Assembly: GCF_002865645.1 (NCBI RefSeq)
Contig: NW_020194693.1
Span: 930,001 to 994,000 of the forward strand
DNA: 64,000 nt
Direction: 5' to 3'
Origin: Hyaloscypha bicolor E
Lineage: Eukaryota > Ascomycota > Leotiomycetes > Helotiales > Hyaloscyphaceae
Shown piece by piece: positions 37,587 through 49,571 of this stretch. Position 1 is the first letter of the stretch, and each line of letters opens with the position of its first letter. A model generated the notes under the pieces. The model made no database searches. It was not told the DNA's origin and worked only from the letters and a program-made list of their open reading frames with translations. A program made the position numbers and the translations under genes.

Positions 37587-39588
37587 TCACAGGAATCCAC
37601 CTTCGGAACCAAAGACGCCCACGCTGCCCCGCCACCCACACCTCTTATCCCGCTCGCTCCTGCTCTCCCCCATCCCCATCCCCACCCCCATATTCTGGCC
37701 GCCACCTCCTCGCATCCCCAGCCTCTCCCTCTCCATAGGCTCCTCAACACCATACTCTGAACTGCCCCTCCGACTCCCATCTCTACCCGAACTCGAACTA
37801 GCGTTCGTCTGCACAAGTAGCAAACTACTCGTCGAGCTCAACCGCTTCGCAAACTCCGAGAAACTCAATCTCTTCACACTCGTGCTGCTCCTTCTCTTCA
37901 CGCTTGTGTCAGTCGGTTGTAAGCTCCCATTGTCCCTTGCACTCGGCACCGCAGTCGTAGATATCGAGCGAGACGGCAAAGCGAGGGAGTTCGGGCGACT
38001 TCCGCCGTTTCGAGACGAGGCAATTCCAGTGCGAGGGCGGAGACTGGTGCTCGGTGGAAGGTTACCGTGCAAGGCTTCCATAGCCTGGGAATTCAGGAAT
38101 GGGATCGGAGGACTGCGTGCTGGAGAGAGCGTTCGTTGCGGCGGCGGGATACGGCCAGAGATGTAATCCAGTGCTCTCTTTGCTGGCGTAGGGATGACAA
38201 TCTCGTGATCAGACATCTCGAGTCCCTCTGCATCATCTTCATCTTCACCCACTTCCCCAGAATCAGACATCTCCGATTCTTCATCTAGATCCCAGTCCTT
38301 CCCTTCCCTTCTTGACTGAGAGGTGGCGAGTTTTGCTTGCTTGCGTTGATCATGCTCGGCCATCAGTGCCTCGAAGCGCGCAATGCTGCTTATTTTCTCG
38401 TCATCCTTGGGGGAGGAGACGCGCTCACTGCCGGGAATACAGCGCATTTGGAAGGCGCGGTCGAGGATTGTTTCGCGGGGTCCTGGGGGCGAGGAGCCAA
38501 TTGAGCCGGGAATGGCGGGGGCAACGGCTGAGGCGATGCTGTTGCTTCCTCTTGTGTGAGAGGAGAGTGCGGAGGAGCGGCCTTGGGCGGATGTCCAGCC
38601 TTCGATGAATTGGGTCTCGTAGCCGGAGGTTAAGGCTGGTGATGGTAAGTCGTTGGGGAGTGTGCCGTAGGTTTGAGGGTGCGAGGAGGTGAAGCCCATA
38701 GGGGGATGGAGGGAGCTTGATTGTGAGGATAGATCTGAACGTCTTGATCGAAGGCTTGGGGATGGGGAGATCAGGGCAGAGGGCCGTTCCCTTGGTAGCG
38801 GCGCATGTGGGTATGTATTCTGATGTTGCGTACTTGGTCGAACTTGGAAGTCAGCCCTACTGTTTGAATTCGAAGTCGTCCGGCTGCTAGCAAACGGATT
38901 GGTAAACAGCGGACTTATGGGACTTAAAGGACTGTCTTCCGGCTCATCAGGCGTCAGCAATGGCATCACAGCCTGCTGCCATTCGTAGATACTGCGTGGG
39001 TCCTCCACGACGGTTCGGAACAGAAGTATATTCCCCCATGGATCCTTCGACGTAAGCCCAGCCGTCCTGCTCGATCTTCGTTTGCGTTGTTTGTCCGACG
39101 GTGAATCCGGTTTCATTTCGAACATAAGCGTTGGAAGAGTAGGACTTTGCTTGCGATGCTGCAGTGCTCGAATTTCACACGATTTGAAGGCAGATACCGG
39201 ATACTGTGACAGAAATTCCCAATCACCCTGCACAAGTCAGACACGGAATGGGCGAGGCTGAAAAAAAAAAATCTTACTTTTGCCTTGTAAATCGAGATGT
39301 AAAGCCTTCGATCCTCTGGGCCCGGATGTGCGACATCGACCAGACTCGGTTTGGAGGTTGCGGCTTTCAGCCCTTTGCGCGAGCTTTTTACTGAATTGTC
39401 TGTATTCGCAGCAACCTCGTTCTGCGCTTTCAAACCTGCCCCTGTACCGAGGACGACATATCGAGGCTGAGGATCGTTAGCCCACCGAACACAGACTCGT
39501 CCGACCGCAAACTGACCTTCCAGACGGCTCTGCCAATGATGGTCCCACGCTCTGGTGGCACCAGCATCAACCCTTCCATGACAATCAT
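37587..39588 (-). CDS. PH-domain protein with long disordered C-terminus
   Basis: Minus-strand exons are 39517-39588 (at least), 39278-39466 and 37587-39227, with two 50-nt introns (GTCAGT..CTCAG and GTAAGA..TGCAG), all in phase. From the ATG at 39588 the product is 633 residues. The N-terminal ~150 residues form a PH fold: MEGLMLVPPERG, RAVWKPRYVVLG, RLYISIYKAKGDWEF and a C-terminal helix YEWQQAVMPLL. The rest is Ser/Pro-rich and disordered, with an acidic patch and NPF (residue about 200), ending GGFL. PH domains bind phosphoinositides, so a membrane- or cortex-associated role is inferred. The true start is unresolved: coding-like sequence continues upstream to about 39780 in two frames (LLVFVRLGNSEWSKKL before the ATG), implying a further exon or a frameshift near the TTTT at 39680. 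Confidence 0.75.
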
Positions 39589-40274
39589 CGTCCCAAGTTG
39601 CTCTTGGCGAAGTTTCTTCGACCACTCGGAATTCCCCAGGCGGACGAACACAAGAAGATGAGGGAGCGACGGTTGATTAAAACATAATAGCACGAAAGTA
39701 ATATTCTCCGGCCGCGGTCGCACGAAGAATCGAAGTCGAAGAGGAGGAGGAAGCTGAAGGAGCGTGGGTGACCGGTGGTCGTTGGTCGCAGGCGCAGGCG
39801 AGGCGGAGGCGGAATTAGTGAGGAAGGACAGAGAGAGGAGTGAAATCTTGGCTCTCGGGTAGCAGCCGTACTTTAAAGCGAAGCGGCGGGCTGGGCTGGT
39901 TGGCGATCCTCCCTACTGGGCAACCTAACTCCGTTTGCCTGGCCGACTACCCGGAGTTGAAGACAGCAGAAAACACAGATCCTACGGCTCGAGGGTCTGT
40001 CTGCTCCAGTGGCAGTGGCAGTAGTGGCAGTAGTGGCAGAGGACGGCCAGCATCGGACGGTCTGCGGTCTGCGGTCTGCAGTCTGCGGCGTGCAGCCAAG
40101 CAACCAGGCAGTGGCCAATCGGCGTTTTTACTAGTTGTTCGGGTGCAGCTGGTGCAGTGACTGCGTGGCCACGCCGATGGGAACGCATTTTGCCTGGGGT
40201 CGTTCCTGGATTGCATGGCGCTCCCCAGCACCAACTCCCACAACATGGCTCGCGAACAAGGAAAGGGGTTGCCG

Positions 40275-40297
40275 CACTGCACTGCACTGCACTGCAC
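40275..40297. repeat. CACTG pentanucleotide microsatellite
   Basis: About four and a half copies of CACTG stand in tandem in intergenic DNA. Confidence 0.8.
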
Positions 40298-42061
40298 GTA
40301 AGATCAGGGAAAATCATGCACGCTGCTGTTGGTGTTGCTGTTGGCTGTAGCCTGTTGGCTGCTGTAATCTGGAGCACTGATCGAAAGTTCATGCTCACTC
40401 GTCTCCGTCTATGCGATAATGGGGACCTGCAGTCCATTGGCGAGGTTTCGCCTATCCCGCCCCTCGAGGCCAAACGAGATCGGGAGCATCGTTGCTTGCT
40501 TTTCCTGAATGTCTCAGCATCATATCATCTGCTTCCTGTTTCCTCTCTGCTCCCCACCAGATGCTCTTCGTCATGCCAATTTTGCCATCCCCAAGTCCGC
40601 TTTCTCCAACTGCCCCTCGTACCTTATCCTATCAGCCAGGTCCACCGCTGTTAGTCAAGATATCCGCTTCTGATATCCTTGGTTCCTCCCCTGCATTAGT
40701 GCGTGTCTGCCGAGTCGTTCTTACACTATCGTCCACTCTCTACCAACTGCACGTCGAGGATAGCAACGTTAGATCCACCTCATGAATCAGTCGATCCACC
40801 AGACGAGCGAGTGACAACGGCAGATCTACCGTCCGTCCGGCTCAATCCTGACCGCCTTTGAGATAGAGGAACCATCCATTTAGCCAACGATGCCACGGCC
40901 CACGAGCAAAGATGAGATGAACCCCAACTGTGCCCCCCAAGCATGAATAGCGTTCGTAGTTCCAACGATTGATGCCTCTTCGTCTGATATATCCAGTACT
41001 TATCCCGGTTCCTGGAATCGAGGTCCGGCATGTGCCGTGTCCATGAAATTTCGGATCGATTCAGGGCAAACCTCTTTCGGGGAAATCCAAGCATCCATTG
41101 TGAAATGAAATGTAATTGCAAGCCAACAGCCCTCGATACATGCCCCCGATATTATGCTCACATTTGCGGCCGTTCTTCATCCATTCTCGCCCTCGATATG
41201 CCAAGGATGATTATTAATTTGAAGCTGCTAAATTCAGTAGTTCACGGCCCGCACCCTGGCCGAAAGTCAAAAGTTCGGACCCCGTCAAACCCCAGATACA
41301 CGAGGCCGATCAAATCTCCTAACGGTCAAGGGACATCCTGAACACGTGTACCCACGGAGCACTCTGGTACCTGTTCCCATCCTCGTGACACCCCAATCAG
41401 GAACACGAGTCAAACGAAACACGGGCCCTTCCCTCCCTCCCATTACTTTCATCAACTTCAAACTCACCGTGCCCCGGATTATCCTCGCCGTGCAGGATTT
41501 ACACTCGGTGAGTACTGTCTCCCAAAGAAGGAAAGATAGGAGGGGTAAGACAGAGCGCGCATAAGGGTAAAGAAAACATAAAACACCAACAGGAGGGACG
41601 TTTAATGCAAAACACAAACCCCACAAAAAAATATCCCACCATTGAAACCTACCCTTCCGCCCCCGCTCCTCCCGCCTCCCTGCGGCCTCTCCCGACCAAC
41701 CACCAGCGAACGCCACACTTCTCCCCAGGAGAGGTCGCGCCCCATCAACAAACGGAACGACCTTCCAAAAGCGCGCCCTTCTCCGCCTCCAGAGTCGCAA
41801 CTCCCCGGCGCAAAGTTCGCCCGGCTATTATTGATGTATTAATATCGTCGAATCATCCGCAACAGTTTATTACCATGCCCCTCTAAATCCTGATTCCTGA
41901 CAAACACACAATGCTTCCCCTCCCCTGAAAACCTAAAAGGGTGGTTCGGCGTGGTGGAAGCGGGAAAAGTGTGGCTTGAGAAATTACTCCTCTGGGAGAC
42001 GCGAACGAAAATGCACCCCGCCGCCAGAGCCGCCACGTTTTATTTCGCAGCAGCGGCGCCC

Positions 42062-42092
42062 TTTGCTTGCTTGCTTGCTTGCTTGCTTGCTT
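42062..42092. repeat. TTGC tetranucleotide microsatellite
   Basis: About seven tandem copies of TTGC/GCTT are present. They are followed within 80 bases by loose repeats of TGCAT and TTGCA. Confidence 0.85.
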
Positions 42093-43152
42093 CTTTCCCA
42101 TGCATATGCATACCATGCATTGCATTGCACTGCATTGCATCGAACAAATCTTTTTCGTTGCTAAATCGCCACCTCTTCGTCCCGTTGTTGTTCCGACGGT
42201 ACTCGCCACCCCGATGACGGAAGTTGCGTGGTCCTGTCCTGTCCTGGTGGAGGGGGCCTGTGGCGTGCGAACCGGGAACAGTTGGTCCATGAACGGGGGG
42301 GGGGGGAAGAAAAGAAAGGCCGAAGGGTGCTGGAGGGGGGTGCGATGTGTGGGGTTTTATGTCTGAGAAGGTGTGGTGATAGAGATGGAATAGGAAGGTA
42401 TAATAATACAGGATAATTTTTTTTCACAATAATTTTTTTTTTTTTCAAGAGAGAGATTGGTGGGGTGCATGAGAGCTGCCGGGCGGATTCAGGGGTAAAA
42501 AGGTACTGTGGGATTCGGGGAGGAGAAAGAACAGCTGATTATTATGCGCCAATCCTATTATAAAGAAATGCATTTCTGTTCGGAAAGGTGAGCAGAGCTG
42601 CTTTACCAGCAATTTTTTTAGTAAGCTAAGGTCAGCAAGGGTGAGTCGAAGGTACTGCAAGAGCAATAGTAAATAAACTAGCATTAAAGGCGACCTGTTT
42701 CTGTAATAGCTCGGATATCTAGGATTTAAAGGAGACACTAAGTAAATACGTCGAAGTCCTAAAAGGTAGAATGTCTATATTCGAGGATCTAAAGCTAGGA
42801 GGAGGAGAAGAAAGAGAGAGAAGGGCGTAATATATCATGGGGACATGTCACGTGGCATTCACGTGGCAGACATGGGTTCCAAGTTCCAGTTGTCAGGGGA
42901 CAGTACGCCCAGCCCAGTGCCGTAACAATTAGCATCGTTTGAATGTAATAGGTGCTTTAATATACGGGACTGGGGGAAAATTTCCAGAAAATGTAGCGAT
43001 CCTCGTGTTCAAAGCAGCTGTGCAGAGAACGGAAACCCAGGTGCTTTATTTAGCCTACAGTCTTCCTCCTTGCCTCTATTTATGGCATACCGTATCCAAA
43101 CTCAACGTAGCCGCACTGTGGGCATTTGGTGAGATTTCAAATCGAAATAAGA

Positions 43153-45694
43153 TCAGCCGTAATATTCGTTCTGCTTGATTTCATCCGCGTCTTCTCTGTC
43201 ATCAAAAACCATCTGGAGACGATTATCAATAACACCAATCTTGACCGGCTGCTTGAGTATCCCCAGTGTTGCTATTCCCGCCCCAGTGTTCTTCAACACC
43301 GATGATGGTGTGGAATTCGCAGCCAAGGCCACCAGTTCTGTGATTGACTTCCAAGAACTCGATGTCATCTTTGCAAAACATAATGAATGGACGACATAGA
43401 TTGTGGCAATTAAGCTGTAGATGAATAATACCAGCGTCGACAAGAGGGGTGCCGCTGTAATTCCGTAGCCATAGCCGTTCACGGCGGTTCTCGATTCAAA
43501 CTTCGTAGATTGATCTCCTTGCTGATAAGTGTAATTGAAGGCTGAGCCACCAGTACCAAAGACCGTGTCCTTGGGTAAAAACTCATGAATCCATTCTCCG
43601 TTGTCGAGACCCTTCAAAGATCCAAGGATTGTAGCCAGACTGCTCGTCCGCGCAAGACCATCAGTTATCATTACCGCAAGGATAGCTTCGACAGCGTTGA
43701 TGGGAGATACTGCCTTTGATACATTGCCAAGACGTCCTATGCTATTGCAAAGCGACGTGAAAACTGACTCTGAGGAATCCGTAACGATTGAGCTTATTGA
43801 TTCTGCCCATGCAGGAGCGATTGTAACTTGGGGCCACAATGGCAATCCAGTTGAATCAAGTTGATATTGTGCTCCACCGAGCCACAGAGCTGGTGTTCCA
43901 GAGACTATCATCGGCCCACCCAGAAATGAGATTGCCGCAGTGGCATTAGCCCATCGTGCATCGATTGTACAAGCGAGAATTTGGCCTCCCTCTTCGCCGG
44001 TTTTGGTTTTGGTCCCAGGAAGTGCGACGGCTGCACCTACAGAGGCTCGCCCAAAGTCTGCTGCTGGAAGTTCGACCCAGCTTAAACCCGGGTTTGATCC
44101 GTTACTAGTGGCTGCATCAAACCATTGCTGAGACCCAATTGTGGTACTGCTGTAGTTGACCAGTGGATACTTTTCAATTCCTTGATCGAGTCTTGGAAAC
44201 TGTATAGTAGCGTTGATGTCGCTCGCGGAGCATCTGACGAAAGTGAGTGGCTGCAAAGCGTTGACTGTATAGGATATGTCATTGTAGTAATGGAAGCAGG
44301 TTTTGCCAACATAGCATTGATGTGTGTTTGCATTGTTCCAATATCTTGCCACTTGAGAGAGAGCATCTGCAACCGCAGCAGAGGGCGTTGTAGCAGAAGT
44401 TAAATGAGGATGGTAGACAAAGGGTCCGATAAATCGCGCTTCCAAGGTATGAACGGAATAACGACCTGAGATTGAAGCTTTCTCTGGCATAAGCCTTGGA
44501 ACAGTCCCACCATCAGCAGATACCGAGGAGGGAGAAGGCCAGAAAGAGAGCATTTCCATAGCAAGAAGGCTATAATTCGGTGGAACACACGAAGCATTCT
44601 GGGAAGAAATGCAAGGTAAGTCTGGCAATCCCACTCCATCCAAATGCGACGGCCATAGCTCTTGAGACGTTGCGTTCAGCCAAAACACCGTCCCCCCTCC
44701 TGGCCAGTTGCGAAGAACTGGCTGAGAGGCTACGGCCGCTGAGGGTCCGATGGTCGCACCAAGAATGGTAAAGACAACGATTGTTGAAACCAAAAGAATT
44801 TTTGTGCGCGAGGAAGAGAATGTTGTAGCACCACAGGTGGCAACAAATTCCTTGGACCAAAGTAAGGATATATTGTTGAACTCAAATCCAGTAGTCATGG
44901 CTCCAAAAGGCAAAGTGTCGTATATTAACAGGGAACGAATTAAGGCAAACAGAATAGTGGAGAGAGAGGCCACAGCAAGTAATTCGAGCATCTTTGAAGC
45001 AAATTGTAGACCCAAGAATCGCAGTCCATCCTGCCCTACTGGCCCCTGCAGCTCATCTCCTATGTAATAGCCCTTCCAGTTGAGGACCAAAAGTGTGATT
45101 GAAGCCGTAGTTGGGAGAATGTGGAGTAATGAGACATAGCAGGCCGAGCGCATGTCACCAAGTATTGCGACTTTCTTTTCCTCGACAACAGAGTGGCCCC
45201 GAATTTCTTGGAAAAATAGGTAGACGGCGTCCAAGCGGAGAGTATGAGAAAGTTTTCCGAGACCTGTGGAAGGTGTTTTGTACTTTGAGCTTTCTACTTT
45301 CAAAGGATCCGGGGTATCTTCCTCCTGACTGACTCCCGGCATCCTCCTCCTCATTGTGGCTTTGGTTGTCTTCCCCCTCACTACTATTCCGAGTGTCTTC
45401 CATGCCGCTGTGAGTCTGAGTCTCCTCTGCCTCGCTGTGGCTCTGAGAATTTTCCAACTGACTGTGAGCCTGGGTATCTTCGCCCTCCCTATACCTGTCT
45501 GTTAGCAAATAAGTTTTGAGAATAATGGACTGTTTACTATAATTACCCACTTCTAAGAGGAGAGAACTTTGGCCCCTGTGTCTCCTTGCAACCCAGTTTG
45601 GTTGCTGTAGGAGGCCATTTCCAGGTGCGGGGAGACGCCATGCAATCCAGAAATAGAGCACGCCTTCAGTGAGTGGTGGAGTCCGACGGAGCAC
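43153..45694 (-). CDS. Polytopic membrane protein with large N-glycosylatable ectodomain; unnamed fungal family
   Basis: The main frame 43153-45381 gives 742 residues. Hydrophobic segments lie near residues 78-100, 128-153, 195-217 and 645-670. Between the third and last is about 425 residues with many NxS/T sequons (NATS, NASC, NYSS, NATA, NVSK, NYTY) and scattered Cys, so that part is probably extracytoplasmic. I know such proteins as a common uncharacterised Pezizomycotina family and give no function. Upstream, a likely first exon (45547-45694) and a 48-nt intron (45499-45546, GTAATT..TAACAG) lead into an acidic stretch of nine-residue repeats (EDTQAHSQL, ENSQSHSEA, EETQTHSGM). That stretch is out of frame with the membrane part unless one copy of a TGAC tandem duplication at 45326-45334 is disregarded. 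So the gene either starts at 45381 or carries a frameshift in the repeats. Confidence 0.7.
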
Positions 45695-46440
45695 ATGTAA
45701 ATTTGAGCGAGAACTGCGCGCTAAGCTATTTATAGCTTGGAAACTCTGTGAAAGTTAGCAAAAGCGGACGGGATAAAAGTTGGTTTGTCTTAATTCTCTG
45801 AAGTTCGTTCCTGTGCAGGTAAATGCTGGGTTTGCAGTTAGCGCGCGGCTGTACAGCAACCTCAAACAGGGGGGGAGCTGCAAATCCTGTGTAGCCTTCC
45901 CGATAAGGACTAGCCTAGGCATTCTGTTTCAGGCTGATACTGCTGCCTGAAATAATCCATGGAGGCTACATCAGCCATGTTTTCATCTATTATTGCTTGA
46001 CAGCCTTTGCTTCAGAGACTAGGTAGGTATCGGACTCCAACCGACATCCCTGCGTGGCGAGAATCCCCTAGTAAATAAGTACATCATGAAACATTACTGG
46101 GCTCATAGCTCCCTAATCCTAAATTTCAACTATTCTCGATTCATACCTATTTACATATGCAAGATACCTTTCGTGGGTGTTTATTAATTATACTTTGATT
46201 GTGCTCAAACCTAAAGTTACTGCACTGCACACGAATTTTCAATACCTTAACAATGTTCTGACAATTACTATCTCCGGTAATGTAAGCAATAAAGTCATTT
46301 ACTTAGCTTACAAGCGTTTTGCTTAATGTTTTACTCAATAGGCTGGCGTCCAGGAGAAAGTAACACTGTCCCGTAGAAATACTCTCCCCAATTTATACGG
46401 TATTGTGATTGAAGAGTTTTGAGGTCAATCTCAACGAAAA
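45695..46440. other. Divergent intergenic region
   Basis: This lies between the starts of a minus-strand and a plus-strand gene and so likely holds both promoters. No RNA gene or repeat is recognised. Confidence 0.5.
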
Positions 46441-47890
46441 ATGCAGTTCATACTTACCGCTATTGATGCCGATAATGCCGATCTCCGAGGAATGAATTGC
46501 GAACTTCCTACAAAGGGAGATGGAGGTTATATTACCTTCGTAGTAGACTACGAGGAGGCTCTTCGAGACAAAGCACGTGACAGTCAAGTGCGGGGTAGTC
46601 AATATATGAGTGGCACCACCATGGTATCCCTTTCTTCGTTCATATGGAAAAGACCCAATGGATAGAATATACTTCGACAGTACTTGCGAAACGATTCTCT
46701 CCAAGAATGCCGAAGGGTCTATGCCAGTTGTTATTACAGCCTTTCGTCAGTATTTAACAACCGACGAGGAACTGCAAATCCATCAACAATTCCACAGCAC
46801 ATGGTGTCGGAACAATCAAGTTATGTGGAGTGGCATACTACGGGAATGTGCTCAGGCATGGGCAGATGAACATAATATGGCAACGCTAACTACGGCAATG
46901 GGCCCTTTGATGACCCCAGGGCATCCACTATGCTTGAAGAGCCAGAAATCGAGCGGGGGATGGAGCAAATACATAAAAGGCGCTTCGGCTCTTTTTGCAT
47001 GGCATATCTTAAGAGGTGAAAGGGTTATAGTATTATCGCCCCCTCCGGAAAGATTTCATCCCTCTGGACAAACGAATTACCAGGCAATAGAGGAGCCGAT
47101 TTTGAAAAGAGAAAAGGAAGGTGGTACTAGGTTGCGACTCGAAATGGTCCATCCGATGGTGAAAGGAGCTGAGGATTTCATCTACCAGATATGGCCAGTT
47201 GATCAGACGAATGCCTGGGTTGAAAGGTTTGGAACGCTAGCCCAGGGGGTACGATGCTGGAGATTAGTAAAGGGAATTTCGGAGAAAGCGAGAGTTAAGG
47301 ATACCTCAAAATGTGCCGTGAAAGATGGAGTAATTACTCGTGCCCAAAAGAGCGAATTTGACGAAAATAGCCTTCTGTTGAAAGAGCAGGCGGCGTTAAA
47401 AGAGAAGAAAGCCTTGAAAGCGAAGGCAGCGCTGAAGACACAGGCGGCATTGAAAGAGCAAGCAGCCTTGAAGCAGAAGAATAAAACCCTGAAGAAGCAG
47501 GCAGCCTTGAAAGAGCAAGCAGCCTTGAAGCAGAAGAAGAAAGCCCTGAAGAAGCAGGCAGCCTTGAAAGAACAAGTAGCTTTAAAGGAGAGGAAAGCCC
47601 TAAAGACGCAAGCAGACTTGAAGCAGAAGAAGAAAACCCTGAAGAAGCAGGCAGCCTTGAAAAAGCAGGCGGCTTTGAAGGAGAGGAAAGCCCTAAAGAT
47701 GCAGGCGGCCTTGAAAGAGCAAGCAGCCTTGAAGCAGAAGAAAGCCCTGAAGACGCAGACGGCCTTGATAGAGCAGGCAGCCTTGAAGCAGAAGAAAGCC
47801 CTGAAAGCGAAGGCGGCGCTGAAGGAGCAGGCGGCGCTAAAAGAGAAGAAAGCGTTGAAGCAGAAGGCGGCTTTGAAAGAGGACATGTGA
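46441..47890 (+). CDS. Unnamed fungal protein with C-terminal hexapeptide (AALKEQ) repeats
   Basis: The gene needs at least two exons. The ATG at 46441 opens a 61-codon frame (MQFILTAIDADNADLRGM...). The rest is in another frame from about 46680 to the TGA at 47888-47890. A 82-nt intron 46624-46705 (GTATCC..CCAAG) would join them in phase, but it is not certain. The central ~200 residues are compact and look conserved, with WSKYIKGASALFAWH, PPPERFHPSG, IEEPIL and VKGAEDFIYQIWP. I have seen related fungal sequences but know no function. The last ~165 residues are 28 near-perfect six-residue units of type [AK]ALK[EQK][QKR], very rich in Ala and Lys. A six-residue period does not fit a heptad coiled coil; a long basic helix is possible. 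No signal peptide or membrane segment is seen. Confidence 0.65.
47385..47886 (+). repeat. 18-bp coding minisatellite
   Basis: About 28 units are present, mostly 18 bp (consensus GCAGCCTTGAAAGAGCAA), with occasional 21-bp variants that add one Lys codon. They encode the hexapeptide array. All unit lengths are multiples of three, so copy number can vary without a frameshift. The minus strand is also open through the array as a by-product. Confidence 0.9.
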
Positions 47891-49033
47891 TATTCTGCCA
47901 CACCACAACAGGTGGAAGAAAATTTGCTTGGAGAGGGAAGAAATATTATCTGCGGATGTCACGTTCTGCGCACAGGCATATATATAGCTTCTTCACCGCC
48001 ATTAGGGCTGGATCATTCTTACATATTTACACAAAACATACCCACATTCCACTTCCACAGCTTGTCCAGGCCGTGACAGCGGACCATAATATAAACCATG
48101 TATGCCCACTATAATCGAATCTCCCGCATACCCAAGTCCAACTCGTCTTTTACCAATCACGGCATGTCTTCATTCCTACTACAGTATCTCAGCTCTTAGC
48201 TCCTCTATGTTCCCGCTGCTTTCTGTAAACGTTTTCTCAATCGCACTGCCGATTCGCTCTGTCAAGCCACCCTAGAATTACGCAACTTACCGTTGAGCAT
48301 GCTCGGTGCAATAGCTTTTGCGATGATTTTGCCGGGTACGCCGAGGGTTAGGAATGCCCCGAGAGGCTTTTGCAATTGCGGTGGACGGCTGGGCACGAAA
48401 CTTTCCTCCCTTTTGATAGAAATTCCAGAGAAATAACCGACATCCCTGCGAGCAGAAAGTCTCCGTTACATTCGACGGCGGCTACTAAATCGCAAATGTA
48501 TCGACGTCAGGAAAACGGGCATTTTTCGCCTTGATTGAGAATGGGAATGGCTCTATAATCTCATAGTCACATCACTTTGATAAGCATAGATATTCAGAAA
48601 TAGCTTCTTTATACTCAACTTGAGATATTCCCACCCTAAATCAGCTAATACGCTTCATTAACATTTGAACAAGACTTTGGGCAAGTTGACCACCCTCCGC
48701 GATCAATGATAGGAACTCGGGACAGTGGATGAGATTTTCCGCCTCGCATGCTATACGTAGACAACGGCATAAAGTGACGGGAATACAGGGCATACGGACA
48801 GGTTCAGGGCTGCGAAGGCACTAATACATGTGATTTAAAGGCTTACACCCGCTATGATAGACGTGCATCTGGAAACCATGCAGTGGCTTGGAAACTTCAG
48901 GTTAATGTGCTAACTGAACTTGAACACTGAATTTCTGCCAAGTGCCAAAGCAAGGGTAAGAATTCCAACTATGAATGTTCGCCCCGGATTCGATCAACGA
49001 ACTGCTTCGCAAACCCAGCAACCGGCTGTCAGC
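47891..49033. other. Intergenic region
   Basis: No gene or RNA is recognised. The sequence is of ordinary composition, with short ORFs only. It ends at the target-site duplication of the MITE. Confidence 0.5.
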
Positions 49034-49563
49034 CAGTGTGTCAAAGAACCACTCATGCTACTCATACTACTCATGAATATTCATGAGTAGCGTGAGTAGA
49101 ATATGAGTAGCGTAATGTTCTAAAAATTTGAGTAGAGTAGAGTATATACTCATGAGTAGTATGGTAGTTATGAGAAGCCGTCACGTGACAATTATAAATT
49201 AAGATTTATTTAATAATACTTAAATAATAAAGGCAATTATTAAGTAGCTCTAGTAAAGATAAGTTAGGGCTTATATAATACTAGCTAAATACTAGTTTTC
49301 TATAATAATAAACTAGTTACCCTCCTCAGAATCTTGATTTCCCTCTACTTACTAAGTAATGCCACCGCCTAATTGGGTAGAGAAATAGCGCTAGAGCGGT
49401 GCTAGATGAGAGGCTTACCTAATTAGGCTAACCTATCACGTGCACCTATCACGTGGGTACCTCCTCACACTACTCATACTACTCATAAGTAGCGCTCTAA
49501 TTGGTTGAGTAGAGTATGAGTAGGACCCACTACTCTACTCTACACTACTCATTTGACACACTG
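49034..49563. mobile_element. 530-bp non-autonomous hAT-type MITE
   Basis: Perfect 12-bp terminal inverted repeats CAGTGTGTCAAA (49034-49045) and TTTGACACACTG (49552-49563) are flanked by an exact 8-bp direct repeat CTGTCAGC (49026-49033 and 49564-49571). An 8-bp duplication and CAG-starting ends are typical of the hAT superfamily. Inside both ends are many copies of ACTCAT / ATGAGT in both orientations, like hAT subterminal transposase-binding repeats, including the palindrome ACTCATGAATATTCATGAGT. The middle (49190-49330) is AT-rich. No transposase ORF is present. Three CACGTG E-box palindromes occur within it (near 49183, 49438 and 49451). Unlike the retroelement block, it is not visibly RIP-mutated at its ends. 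Confidence 0.9.
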
Positions 49564-49571
49564 CTGTCAGC

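Larger units (their letters stand above)
39589..43152. other. Long intergenic region
   Basis: About 3.5 kb lies between two minus-strand genes. No ORF with a recognisable domain or consistent splice pattern is seen. The part next to 39600-39850 likely holds the promoter, leader and missing 5' exon of the PH-domain gene. It has microsatellites (40275-40297, 42062-42092), a 12-G run near 42295-42306, A/T runs near 42415-42443 and TGGCAG repeats near 40010-40040. The minus-strand ORF at 41285-41800 looks random. Confidence 0.45.

Noticed and set aside
41285..41800. Minus-strand ORF of 171 codons
   Set aside because: It has no conserved-looking motif and irregular composition, with equally long unrelated frames opposite; it is probably random in a GC-balanced intergenic region.
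42295..42306. Run of 12 G as a possible G-quadruplex
   Set aside because: A single homopolymer without spaced G-tracts; it could equally be a sequencing length artefact.
47203..47906. Two long minus-strand ORFs (232 and 190 codons) antisense to the hexapeptide array
   Set aside because: They are Phe/Ala- and Ser/Pro-rich mirror images of an 18-bp repeat with no stop in any frame; there is no domain or splice support.
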